Both the position numbers and the translations under genes were made by a program. The notes under the pieces are model-generated. The model ran no database searches, was not told the origin of the DNA, and was given only the letters and a program-made list of their open reading frames with translations. From DAMCZI01 sp032095175 (GTDB lineage Bacteria; Bacillota; Clostridia; Clostridiales; Caloramatoraceae): a stretch of 64,000 nt of DNA. Position 1 is the first letter of the stretch. Every line of letters begins with the position of its first letter. This document shows, piece after piece, positions 17,572 through 26,593 of this stretch. The stretch lies in assembly GCA_032095175.1 (NCBI GenBank), contig DAMCZI010000005.1, positions 1 through 64,000 of the forward strand. The letters are read 5' to 3'.

Positions 17572-19346
17572 TTGTTATACCAACTCCTTTGTTCAGAGTA
17601 TAAATCATAATACAAACCCTTATTTTGCATTAACTCCAAATGTGAACCACTTTCAATGATTTCGCCTTTATCTAAAACTATTATGGTGTCTGCCAGCATT
17701 GTTGAACCTAATCTATGACTTATAAAAATGCTTGTTACACCTTTACTTAACAATCCAAACTTTTCATATAGATCCGATTCCGAAATTGGATCCATTGCTG
17801 CTGTTGGCTCATCTAATATTCTTATTTTCGATGGATTATAAAGTGCTCTCGCCATAGCAAGCTTTTGCCACTCACCACCAGATAGTTCTATTGAATTTTC
17901 TTTTATCTTGCCAAGAAAGGTATTTTCTTTATCCTGTAACCCATTGACAAAATCATACATATCCACAACTGAAAGACATTGACTAAGCCTATTAGTATTA
18001 ATTGGTTCTGATATATTTCCAAAAATAATGTTGCTTTTTATGTCTAGAGGATATTTTGCAAAATCCTGAAATACTATTGAATACATATTTCTTATTGTGT
18101 TCAAATCCAAATTTCTAAGTTCAACATCATCAAATAGTATCTCACCCTCATAATTGTTATACATGCCAGTCAGCAATTTAACCAGAGTGGTTTTGCCGGA
18201 ACCATTTTTCCCCACTATTGCATAATGTTTTCCCTTTTCAAATTCAAAGTTTATATTATGCAATATTTCTTTATCAGATGAAGGATATCTAAATGATACA
18301 TTACATAATTTGATTGTTTTGATATCCAGTTCTTTAAAAACTCTTTCCGCAAGCGAATCATCTTTCTCGGAAAATAACATAAATTCGTTAAAATCCTCAA
18401 AATATTCTTTGTCCTCTGCCAGCGTTGATATATTATCCATCATCCCCCATCGCATTTGATCTGCTAAATCTTTGAGGAGGTTTGTCAAGGATATTATTAC
18501 CCCCAGGGTAACAACTCCTGAAATCGCTTTCAAAGTAAAAATATATATTATTACTCCTGACAGCAAAATCATTAAAACTGCACTAATGTCCATTGTAAAA
18601 AATAATTTTGCAATCACTAAGTATATCTTTGTAGTTTTAGACCTGCTCAACGCCTTCCACTTTTCATTTAGTGAATCAGCATAACCAAATAAAGCCCTTT
18701 CCTCACAGTACTCTTTTTTTGTTAATATCTCGGATAAATAGTCCATTGTTCTAGTATCATCGGTTAAATCTTTCGTATTTTTATAAGCTGCTTTACCATT
18801 AAAGCTTGATAAAATAAATATAGGTATAGAAACAAAAATAACCACTATACCTCCAATGCCAATATATTTAATGATTACATATACAGAAGTAATAAATTTT
18901 ACAAAAATTATTATAATGTCCAGCAGAGCTTTCAAACCTTCTAAAATTCTTTGACTGGCTTTATCTGATAATCTATTAGCTCTATCATACATGTCCTTAT
19001 TTTCTATACATGCATATTCTAACTTGGCTTTTTTCTGCAAAATAAACTTCTTAATATATCCATCCACCTCAAGTTCCAATCTATAAGTAGAAAGCTTAAA
19101 TATTTGCTGGGATAAGTGCTTAAACCCAATAATTAAAATTAATGAAACCATTGGAAATACTATTTCGTTAAAGGATTTATTTTTTACTACTTTTATGCTA
19201 ACATTTATAAATTCACTCATTACATAGAATTCAAGCAAGGGTATTATGCTATAAATTAAATACTCAAATATTTTAGCAAAAAACATCACATGATTTGCTT
19301 TGTATGGGATTCTAAACAAATCTCTTAACCCATATTGTCTTTTCAT
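17568..19346 (-). CDS. ABC exporter half-transporter (permease-ATPase fusion), first of pair 1
   Basis: A 593-residue partner with six membrane helices then an ATPase. Walker A is GKNGSGKTTLVKL near 380. The signature is LSGGEWQKLAMARA near 487, with Glu instead of Gln. Walker B is IRILDEPTAAMDP, and the switch is ISHRLGS. Both partners keep the catalytic Glu after Walker B, so neither site is obviously degenerate. The start at 19346 follows GGGGGGATGCAG; upstream in-frame Met codons lack such a site. The gene is the first of its transcription unit, behind a region with a 7-6-7 inverted repeat at 19412. Confidence 0.88.
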   Translation of the reverse strand: MKRQYGLRDLFRIPYKANHVMFFAKIFEYLIYSIIPLLEFYVMSEFINVSIKVVKNKSFNEIVFPMVSLILIIGFKHLSQQIFKLSTYRLELEVDGYIKKFILQKKAKLEYACIENKDMYDRANRLSDKASQRILEGLKALLDIIIIFVKFITSVYVIIKYIGIGGIVVIFVSIPIFILSSFNGKAAYKNTKDLTDDTRTMDYLSEILTKKEYCEERALFGYADSLNEKWKALSRSKTTKIYLVIAKLFFTMDISAVLMILLSGVIIYIFTLKAISGVVTLGVIISLTNLLKDLADQMRWGMMDNISTLAEDKEYFEDFNEFMLFSEKDDSLAERVFKELDIKTIKLCNVSFRYPSSDKEILHNINFEFEKGKHYAIVGKNGSGKTTLVKLLTGMYNNYEGEILFDDVELRNLDLNTIRNMYSIVFQDFAKYPLDIKSNIIFGNISEPINTNRLSQCLSVVDMYDFVNGLQDKENTFLGKIKENSIELSGGEWQKLAMARALYNPSKIRILDEPTAAMDPISESDLYEKFGLLSKGVTSIFISHRLGSTMLADTIIVLDKGEIIESGSHLELMQNKGLYYDLYSEQRSWYNK

Positions 19347-19782
19347 CTGCATCCCCCCATAATTATCTTTAAAAGTGCCATGCATTTATTTTATGAAAAG
19401 ATACACCCTTAGTCATACTCCAATGTATGACAACTTCATCTTACATTTTGTGCATCTTCTAACATATACCATGAAAATATGATATATTTCCCATATACAT
19501 TATTAAATTATATCATATTGCAGCTTAATCTAGTTACACAAAATCAATATAAACAATGATATGGTTTTCAGTATAACCACCTATAAAACAATTATCTATA
19601 TAGGATAGTACCGCCATCAATTAAACTCCTCATGGATTTATTCATTATATATGGTTGAATTTTTTAATTTATAGACCATAAATAGTTAAAAACGATAAAG
19701 GAATAATGTATAGACGTGTAATAAAATAGCGTCATACAAAACATATGGTAATATATTGTTAATTATAGTCGAATTTATATTG
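19347..19782. other. Divergent intergenic region
   Basis: No gene is seen. It holds the GTCATAC inverted repeat at 19412-19431, an AT-rich inverted repeat (AATATGATATA / TATATCATATT, about 19474-19525) and AT-rich DNA up to the promoter of the propeller-transglutaminase gene. Confidence 0.5.
19412..19431. promoter_or_regulatory. Perfect 7-6-7 inverted repeat, candidate operator of ABC pair 1
   Basis: GTCATACTCCAATGTATGAC lies about 65 bases upstream of the first ABC gene. The minus-strand TTGTCA overlapping its edge could be a -35 element. Confidence 0.45.
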
Positions 19783-19811
19783 TTGAAATTATGGAAAATT
19801 AGACCTAATAT
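19783..19811 (+). promoter_or_regulatory. Candidate promoter of the propeller-transglutaminase gene
   Basis: TTGAAA (19783-19788) and TAATAT (19806-19811) are spaced by 17 bases, with a leader of about 110 bases before the start codon. Confidence 0.4.
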
Positions 19812-19923
19812 GTAATGTAAACACTGTAACAAAGGTATTGATTATTTCCATAAAATAACAAATGCTAAATATAAGGCTCTATAGAAAAGAAAGCTATTAC
19901 AGTATTTTAAGGGGATGATTATT

Positions 19924-21789
19924 TTGTACAAGAAAAAATATTTAAAAATAATTGTTATGTCAGTAGTAATTATTTTTGCTATCATATCAAGCACTATTTT
20001 TTTAAAATCAAAGGAGACATCTTCACTAAAACAACAGGAATATACTATGGGAAATACTTCCGGAAATATTATAAACAAGGGGCTTACAGCATATCAGAAT
20101 GGATATATATATTACTCGAATACATCAGATAAAAAAAAGTTATATAGAATGAAAGAAGATGGAAGTGGTAAGGAAAAAATATCAGATGATTCCTGCTCAT
20201 ATATAAATGTAATTGGTGAATGGATTTATTATCGAAATGATGATGATCTAGGAAAGATATATAAAATAAAAACTGATGGAACAATTAGGACATGCCTTAA
20301 TAAGGATGATTCAAAATTTGTTATTGCAGCAGGAGATTATATTTATTATTGTAATTCCTCAAATGACAATCAAATAACAAGAATAAAAAATGATGGTTCA
20401 GATAGGAAAGTTATCTGCAAAGACAGTGCTGAATTTATTAACGTCTCTAATGGATGGATATATTACAGCAATACATCACAAAATTACTCAATATATAGAG
20501 TTAATATTAATGGGAAAAAAAGAACATTGCTATCCAAAGATAGTTGTTATTTTTTAAATGTATCTGGTGATTGGATTTATTATAGCAATTATTCAAAAGG
20601 ATGTAAGCTTTGCAAAATAAAAATAAATGGGCGAAATAATACAATTCTTGATAGTACATCATCTGAAAACATAAATGTGTATGGTGATTGGATATATTAT
20701 AAATCTACTAATAATGAATATTGTGAGTCTGGCTTATATAAAATAAAAACGGATGGAACTTGTAATGAAAATATATGCAATAGATTTTTAGATGGATTGA
20801 ATGTATCTGGTAATTGGATATTTTTTACAGATGACTTCGATAGAAATATGCTCTATAAATTAAAACTTGATGGAACAATGAAACAAAACAATGATGGAAT
20901 AACATCTGTAATAAGTGTGTATGATTTGAATAATGCTCTTTTAGGTAATATACCTTATGAAATAAAGGATGATAAGCTTAAAAAGGCCTATGAAAAAGCA
21001 AAAGAAATAGTTAAAGAATTGATAAAACCAGGGATGACAGACCTTGAAAAAGAATTAATACTGCATAATTATCTTGTTACCCATTCAAGATATGACATTG
21101 ATGGTTATAAAAATAATAATAAAGTTCTTAATGCAGGAAATGCTTATGGAATACTTGTAAATGGAATAGGAGTATGTGCTGGTTATGCAGAAGCTATGCA
21201 GTTAGTTTTAAATCTTTCTGGTGTTGAGTGTAAATACATAGTAGGAAAGGCAAATGGCCAGCATGGTTATGAACGTCATGCATGGAATATAGTAAAAATA
21301 GATGGAGAATATTATCACCTTGATGCAACTTGGGATGATCCAATTCCTGATATGGGTAATCACCTGACCCTTAATTATTTTAACCTATCAGATAATGCTA
21401 TTAAAAATGATCATCTCTGGGAAAGTAGTCATTATAAAGCATGCACAAGTGATAGATTTTCATATTTAAGGGATATGAATTTTCCCATATATCAAGATGG
21501 CTGGATTTATTACAGCAGCATATCAGATGGATATAGATTATATAAAATGCGAATTGATGGAAGTAATAAAGAAAAGCTCAGCAATGATTATGCAAAGTAC
21601 ATTCTTGTTGATGGCAAATATATATATTTCAGCAACTACTCTAAATGTGGACATCTTTATAAAATAGACATTAATGGCAAGGATGAAAAACAGCTTAACA
21701 GTGAAAATTGTAAAACAATAGGTATTGAAAATGGCATCCTTAAATATACAAATGATAATGGTTGCACAAAAACCATAAAAATAAGGTAA
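19924..21789 (+). CDS. Membrane-anchored DUF5050 beta-propeller with inserted transglutaminase domain
   Basis: Surface-exposed protein of about 621 residues. An N-terminal membrane anchor (IIVMSVVIIFAIISSTIFL) is followed by about seven 40-residue repeats of the form 'GxWIYYSN...LYKIKxDG' (residues about 55-340). A transglutaminase-like domain follows, with Cys in GVGVCAGYAEA-type sequence near 420, His in RHAWNIVKIDG near 455 and Asp in DATWDDP near 470. Two to three more propeller repeats close the protein. The peptidase-like domain thus sits inside the repeat array. It probably acts outside the membrane on wall or surface protein, but no substrate is known. TTG at 19924 follows AAGGGGATGATT; the ATG at 19915 touches the ribosome site, so TTG is preferred. 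It has a cousin at 41801. Confidence 0.8.
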   Translation: MYKKKYLKIIVMSVVIIFAIISSTIFLKSKETSSLKQQEYTMGNTSGNIINKGLTAYQNGYIYYSNTSDKKKLYRMKEDGSGKEKISDDSCSYINVIGEWIYYRNDDDLGKIYKIKTDGTIRTCLNKDDSKFVIAAGDYIYYCNSSNDNQITRIKNDGSDRKVICKDSAEFINVSNGWIYYSNTSQNYSIYRVNINGKKRTLLSKDSCYFLNVSGDWIYYSNYSKGCKLCKIKINGRNNTILDSTSSENINVYGDWIYYKSTNNEYCESGLYKIKTDGTCNENICNRFLDGLNVSGNWIFFTDDFDRNMLYKLKLDGTMKQNNDGITSVISVYDLNNALLGNIPYEIKDDKLKKAYEKAKEIVKELIKPGMTDLEKELILHNYLVTHSRYDIDGYKNNNKVLNAGNAYGILVNGIGVCAGYAEAMQLVLNLSGVECKYIVGKANGQHGYERHAWNIVKIDGEYYHLDATWDDPIPDMGNHLTLNYFNLSDNAIKNDHLWESSHYKACTSDRFSYLRDMNFPIYQDGWIYYSSISDGYRLYKMRIDGSNKEKLSNDYAKYILVDGKYIYFSNYSKCGHLYKIDINGKDEKQLNSENCKTIGIENGILKYTNDNGCTKTIKIR

Positions 21790-21822
21790 TTTGCTGATAT
21801 CAAAAATATATCATGTGAATTT

Positions 21823-22237
21823 TTAAGAATTACTTGGATAAGTTCTTCCCTCCACTTTATCCAGAGGCTGGAACCTAAGACACCTAGCTCCATCTTTTTT
21901 AAAGTCACTTTGATACCAACATAATAAAATAACTGTATTGTCTAAACCATTAAGGTGACCTTCATAAATTTTGCGTATAACAAACTTTCTAATGCCTTTC
22001 CATACAAATTTAATATTCCAAATACCTTGGCTCAAAAATCTTCCATAAGCAGTTCTATGGCAGTCAGCAAGGCTTAAAAGAACAATACCAGTTATTGTAC
22101 CTTTATGGCCCTTTTGAGTCGAACCCTTTATAAATTGCTCAATGTGCTTTAATACAGGTTTTGAAAAGTATAGAAATTAAGCTAAATAAAAATTAATTAA
22201 TAGGTGCCTTTTCCGTTAAAATACTTTTATGAGACAT
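21823..22237 (-). pseudogene. Degraded transposase N-terminal fragment
   Basis: Starting from a good AGGAGTGAAGTAT-ATG at 22237, three patches can be read. They are MSHKSILTEKAP, then after a frame change NFYLA-stop-FLYFSKPVLKHIEQF, then KGSTQKGHKGTITGIVLLSL and ADCHRTAYGRFLSQG. This is the N-terminus of a DDE-type transposase. It has at least one frameshift, one in-frame stop and a missing catalytic C-terminus. It ends at 21823 in unrelated sequence. I could not see terminal repeats. The 22238-22390 stretch beyond it shows nothing further. Confidence 0.7.
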
Positions 22238-22390
22238 ATACTTCACTCCTATTGTTAAAGTTTGTTTGAATCATTATTTATACAACAAAAAGTGAAGCTT
22301 GACTCTATTTTTTATAGATTATTGTAACTATAAATATATTATGAAATTTTCTCAACTATAGTTTATATATAAGAAAAGCCTGAACAATCA

Positions 22391-24739
22391 TTATTTTTTA
22401 CGTTTCGTTCTCTTATTAAAAAATTTAATGAGTAAATAAAATGCATATAGTAGAGCAGATAATGGATTGGCTACTGCCCCCAATTCATTTATTTGATTCT
22501 GTTCTGTACCATCATTAATCATATAAGTTCTTGTGGAAGATGGCCCCTTAATGCCCATTTCGTCCAAATCAATATGTCCATCCTTTATTACAAGTGTTTC
22601 AGTTATCTCTAAAATCATGTCATTAATATGATTCTTCAGAGTTTCAAAACCCTCAATTAGTTTTCGATTATAATTTAAAAATGAATCACCTCTAATTTGG
22701 CTAATTACTTGCATTTCATCAAGAGCACTTTCAATTGTAGGTAGATAATCTGCCCAACATTGATTAATTGCAAAAAGCTCAATTTCTTTTTTGGCATGCT
22801 GGAACTCATTAGCTGATACCTGGGTTAACAACATTTGAACCTTTGCAGGATTTATTTTCTCCACAACAGAAAAGGTTTCATTCCCATATAATATCTTCTC
22901 ACGCATTTTATGCACAATTTTTCTTTGTTCCTCAACTATACATGAGTACTTTGAAAGAGTAATCTTTTTGTCTTGTGCCTGACCTTCTGCAACCTTTTGT
23001 ATATGCATAATAGCTCTGCTTACCGTTAGATTTTTTATTGGTTTATTTTGTTTAAAATCTTTAAATTTCTTAGGAATACAACTGCTAATATTATATTGAA
23101 CTAATACATCGTCTTCAAGACTAATAAAAAATTGGCTTTCACCAGGATCCCCTTGTCTGCCAGCACGCCCTCTTAGCTGATTATCTATTCGGCTACTCTC
23201 ATATCGGTTAGTTCCTATAACATAAAGACCTCCCAGAGAACAAACCTTATCATAATTTGCTGCATATTTACCTCCAAGCCGGATATCCACACCACGTCCA
23301 GCCATGTTAGTTGAGATAGTAACCGAATAAAGCCCACCTGCATTTGCAATAATCTCTGCTTCCTCAGCATCGTTTTTTGCATTTAGTACAGCAACATTCT
23401 TGATATATGGTTTAAGTTTACTTGCCAAACATTCTGATTCTTCTATGGAACTTGTTCCCACAAGAATGGGTCTTCCTGTTGCATTCACTTTAATTACCTC
23501 TTCAACAACAGCATGATATTTAGTTTCCTTATGTGTAAAGATTACATCTGGATGATCAATCCTTATGCAGGGCTTATTTGGAGGAATTACAGTAACAGTT
23601 TTGCTATAGAAAGTATAAAACTCAGAAGCTGATGAGCATGCTGTGCCTGTCATACCACAGAGATTCGGATAGAACTGTAAAAAATTTTGAAGCGTGATGC
23701 GATTCATAATAGTTCTCTGAGATTGTGGTACCAGTCCTTCTTTCATTTCCACCGCAACTTGAAGCCCTTCAGGCCATTGACGATCCTTCACAATGCGTCC
23801 TGTGAACTCATCAACAAGTAATACTTCATTATTCCGAACTATATAATCTATATCCTTTTTTAGGAGAAAGACAGCCTGTAAGATAAAGTTTATCTTTGTT
23901 AATATATCAAGGTTTCTTTTCTTGTATAAATTACCTATACCCAGTTGTTTTTCAATAAAGACAGCACCAGACTCCGTTAGAAAAATACTTTTTTCATTCT
24001 CGTTCAGGCCGAAATGAATATCTTTACTTAGCTCGGAAACCACTGCGAAAAGCTTTTTTTCTATTTTTACTTTAACCGGCATATCACCAGCAATCACAAG
24101 AGGAATGCGGGCTTCATCAATTAAAATAGAATCTGCTTCATCTATAATTGCTAAATGAAAAGGCCTTTGTACAATAAAGTCAATATCATAAACTAAAAAA
24201 CTTCGAAGATAATCAAATCCGGCTTCCTTTGCTGTAAGATATGTAATATCTGCATTATATGCCTCTTTACGCTCTCTTATGCTCATACCCTCATTGATAT
24301 AAAGTACTGATAAGCCAAGAAATTCGTATACAGGCTTCATCCATAGGGCATCTCTTTTAGCTAGATAATCATTAAATGTTAAAACATGCACCCCTTTGTC
24401 ATCTAATGCTCCCAAGTAAGCTACAAAAACTGCAACTAAAGTTTTCCCTTCACCTGTTGGCATCTCAATAACTCGTCCTTCAGCCATAGAAATGGCGGCT
24501 AATAGCTGAACATCAAACGGTGTGATACCCAAGGTGCGTTTTACTACTTCAAACACAATTGCAAAGGCTTTAGGCAATAGTTTTTGTGCTTGTTCACCCT
24601 CTTTTACACGCATTTTTAATTCCTGTGACATGGCTCTTATTTGTACATCTTCATAGTCAGACATATTATGTTTTTTTATTTCTAAAAGTATTTTTCTAAA
24701 ATGTTTTAAATTATTATCAATGTTTATTTTACTCATCAT
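22391..24739 (-). CDS. SecA-like preprotein translocase ATPase with hydrophobic C-terminal tail
   Basis: A 782-residue SecA paralogue. Walker A is EMPTGEGKTLVA near residue 95 and Walker B is AIIDEADSILIDEARIP near 197. The second helicase half has GTSSIEESE near 424, ISTNMAGRGVDIRLGG near 475 and RGRAGRQGDPGESQFF near 520, so the motor looks complete. The usual zinc-binding, SecB-interacting C-terminus is absent. Instead residues about 750-775 (PLSALLYAFYLLIKFF) could enter the membrane, followed by a basic tail. It follows the second ABC pair by 56 bases in the same direction. Housekeeping SecA should lie elsewhere, so this is an accessory, SecA2-like protein. Its cargo is unknown. Confidence 0.85.
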   Translation of the reverse strand: MMSKINIDNNLKHFRKILLEIKKHNMSDYEDVQIRAMSQELKMRVKEGEQAQKLLPKAFAIVFEVVKRTLGITPFDVQLLAAISMAEGRVIEMPTGEGKTLVAVFVAYLGALDDKGVHVLTFNDYLAKRDALWMKPVYEFLGLSVLYINEGMSIRERKEAYNADITYLTAKEAGFDYLRSFLVYDIDFIVQRPFHLAIIDEADSILIDEARIPLVIAGDMPVKVKIEKKLFAVVSELSKDIHFGLNENEKSIFLTESGAVFIEKQLGIGNLYKKRNLDILTKINFILQAVFLLKKDIDYIVRNNEVLLVDEFTGRIVKDRQWPEGLQVAVEMKEGLVPQSQRTIMNRITLQNFLQFYPNLCGMTGTACSSASEFYTFYSKTVTVIPPNKPCIRIDHPDVIFTHKETKYHAVVEEVIKVNATGRPILVGTSSIEESECLASKLKPYIKNVAVLNAKNDAEEAEIIANAGGLYSVTISTNMAGRGVDIRLGGKYAANYDKVCSLGGLYVIGTNRYESSRIDNQLRGRAGRQGDPGESQFFISLEDDVLVQYNISSCIPKKFKDFKQNKPIKNLTVSRAIMHIQKVAEGQAQDKKITLSKYSCIVEEQRKIVHKMREKILYGNETFSVVEKINPAKVQMLLTQVSANEFQHAKKEIELFAINQCWADYLPTIESALDEMQVISQIRGDSFLNYNRKLIEGFETLKNHINDMILEITETLVIKDGHIDLDEMGIKGPSSTRTYMINDGTEQNQINELGAVANPLSALLYAFYLLIKFFNKRTKRKK

Positions 24740-24795
24740 TTTAAACCCCGCTTCATTTTTAATATTTAAATTACATTGATAACTATCAATTTTTC

Positions 24796-26592
24796 TTAAA
24801 TATAATACTGTGCCTGGGCCATGTATAAAGCTTCATACTGGCATCCCTGTTCCTTTATTAGTTCTTCATGTGTTCCATATTGAATAATCTCTCCCTTATG
24901 AAATACAGCAATTTTATCACAAAATTTACAACTAGATAATCTGTGCGATATATATATGGCAGTTTTTTCTCCTAATAGTGAATTAAACCTATTATATATC
25001 TCAAACTCTGCAATAGGATCTAATGCAGCTGTTGGTTCATCTAAAACTACTATCGGAGCATTCTTATATGCAGCCCTTGAGATAGCAAGTTTCTGAGCTT
25101 GTCCACCTGAAAACTCTGTTCCATCCTTTACAAAAGTCTTATATATGTAAGTATTAATTCCCTTCGGCAGCTTTAAAACATCCTTTTCTATACCACCCTT
25201 CTTAAGAGCTTCCTTTACATCCTCATCCTTTGAAATTTTATAATCCTTAAGCGCTATGTTTTCCTTTACTGTAAATGCCATTAGCTTAAAATCCTGGAAG
25301 ACTACAGAGAGCAGTTTCATATACTCTTCATAATCATACTTCTTTATATTTACACCATTTAATAAAATTTCACCTTCTGTAGGCTCATAAAGTCTTGTAA
25401 GTAATTTTATAAAAGTAGTTTTTCCTGCTCCATTTAGTCCCACTACAGATAACTTTTCTCCATTTTTAATAGATATAGATACATTTTTCAATGTATATTC
25501 CTTACTTCTTGGATATTTAAAATATACATTTTTAAATTCTATATTGAATTCCTTCAAATTCTGAATTTTCCTACATCCCTCAATGTTTATTGACTTGATT
25601 TGTTCTAACTTTAGATATTCCTCAAGGTATTTACACATTTGCCTACAAGTCATAAAGTTAGAAATAAAATCTGATATGGTATTACTAAATTTATTAGCTG
25701 AAGATACATACATTGCAAAAGACCCTATTCCTATGTCATTTGAAACTACCTTATAGGTCATATAACCATAAATAACTGCCATCTGTATTTGAAGATTTAT
25801 CTTACTTAATCCATTATATCTCCATATTGCCTTAAATAATTTACTCATCCCACTTAGGGAAGTTTTGTTATACTCTTTGATTTTCTCCATAATCAGGGGT
25901 GATAAATTATATAATCTTACATCCTTACCACAAGAAAAATCTGTTACTACATTGTCATAGTAATCAGCAGCTCTATTTAACGGAGTTAATAACTTGGGAA
26001 ACTCAAATTTAATTTTTTGAGTTTTTTTGTTTATAAAATAATTTAAGATTACTATGAAAAGTATTATTAAAATAACATATAGGTCTAATGTTGCTATAAC
26101 TGCTATAAGTCCTATAATGGTTGTAAAATTAGTGAATATGCTTATTGTTTGATTTATCATTTGCTCTATAACATGTTGAGTTTCAATGGGAAATATAGCC
26201 CTTTCCTTTAAATCTAATACCCCAGGGTTCTCTACATTTTCAAAATCCATTCCCATCATTTTCTTACCCATCAATAATTTAAAGCCATTTACAACTTCTA
26301 TATTCTTAATACTTGTTATAGTATCCATCCATCTGTTAACTGCATTAAGCATAAAGTTTCCAACTATCGTTATAAGAACAAGAACTATAAATATCTGAAT
26401 TCTCTTTTGACCTATTAGCTCATCAATAATATATTTTGGCATTACTATATTAATAAATGGAGTTAATGCCTTAAATATAGAGGACACTATTAAAATTGGA
26501 ATATATGCCTTTGAAATTTTATGGGTTAACCTTAGGAAATGTGCAGCAGTATTAACATCTTTCTTTAATCCAACAAATCCATCCTTCATCAT
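24796..26592 (-). CDS. ABC exporter half-transporter, second of pair 2
   Basis: Permease-ATPase fusion of 598 residues, six helices then the nucleotide-binding domain. Walker A is GLNGAGKTTFIKL near 384. The signature FSGGQAQKLAISRA near 492 has Phe for the usual Leu. Walker B is IVVLDEPTAALDP, and the switch is ISHRLSS. The ATG at 26592 comes two bases after the stop of the preceding gene, whose end GAGGGTG provides the ribosome site, so translation is coupled. It forms a heterodimer with 26594-28405 by inference. No C39 peptidase domain is present. The SecA-like gene follows 56 bases later. Confidence 0.88.
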   Translation of the reverse strand: MMKDGFVGLKKDVNTAAHFLRLTHKISKAYIPILIVSSIFKALTPFINIVMPKYIIDELIGQKRIQIFIVLVLITIVGNFMLNAVNRWMDTITSIKNIEVVNGFKLLMGKKMMGMDFENVENPGVLDLKERAIFPIETQHVIEQMINQTISIFTNFTTIIGLIAVIATLDLYVILIILFIVILNYFINKKTQKIKFEFPKLLTPLNRAADYYDNVVTDFSCGKDVRLYNLSPLIMEKIKEYNKTSLSGMSKLFKAIWRYNGLSKINLQIQMAVIYGYMTYKVVSNDIGIGSFAMYVSSANKFSNTISDFISNFMTCRQMCKYLEEYLKLEQIKSINIEGCRKIQNLKEFNIEFKNVYFKYPRSKEYTLKNVSISIKNGEKLSVVGLNGAGKTTFIKLLTRLYEPTEGEILLNGVNIKKYDYEEYMKLLSVVFQDFKLMAFTVKENIALKDYKISKDEDVKEALKKGGIEKDVLKLPKGINTYIYKTFVKDGTEFSGGQAQKLAISRAAYKNAPIVVLDEPTAALDPIAEFEIYNRFNSLLGEKTAIYISHRLSSCKFCDKIAVFHKGEIIQYGTHEELIKEQGCQYEALYMAQAQYYI

Positions 26593-26593
26593 A

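Noticed and set aside
21823..22035. A functional 70-residue protein downstream of the propeller gene
   Set aside because: It matches part of a transposase N-terminus with frameshift and stop upstream, so it is a relic.
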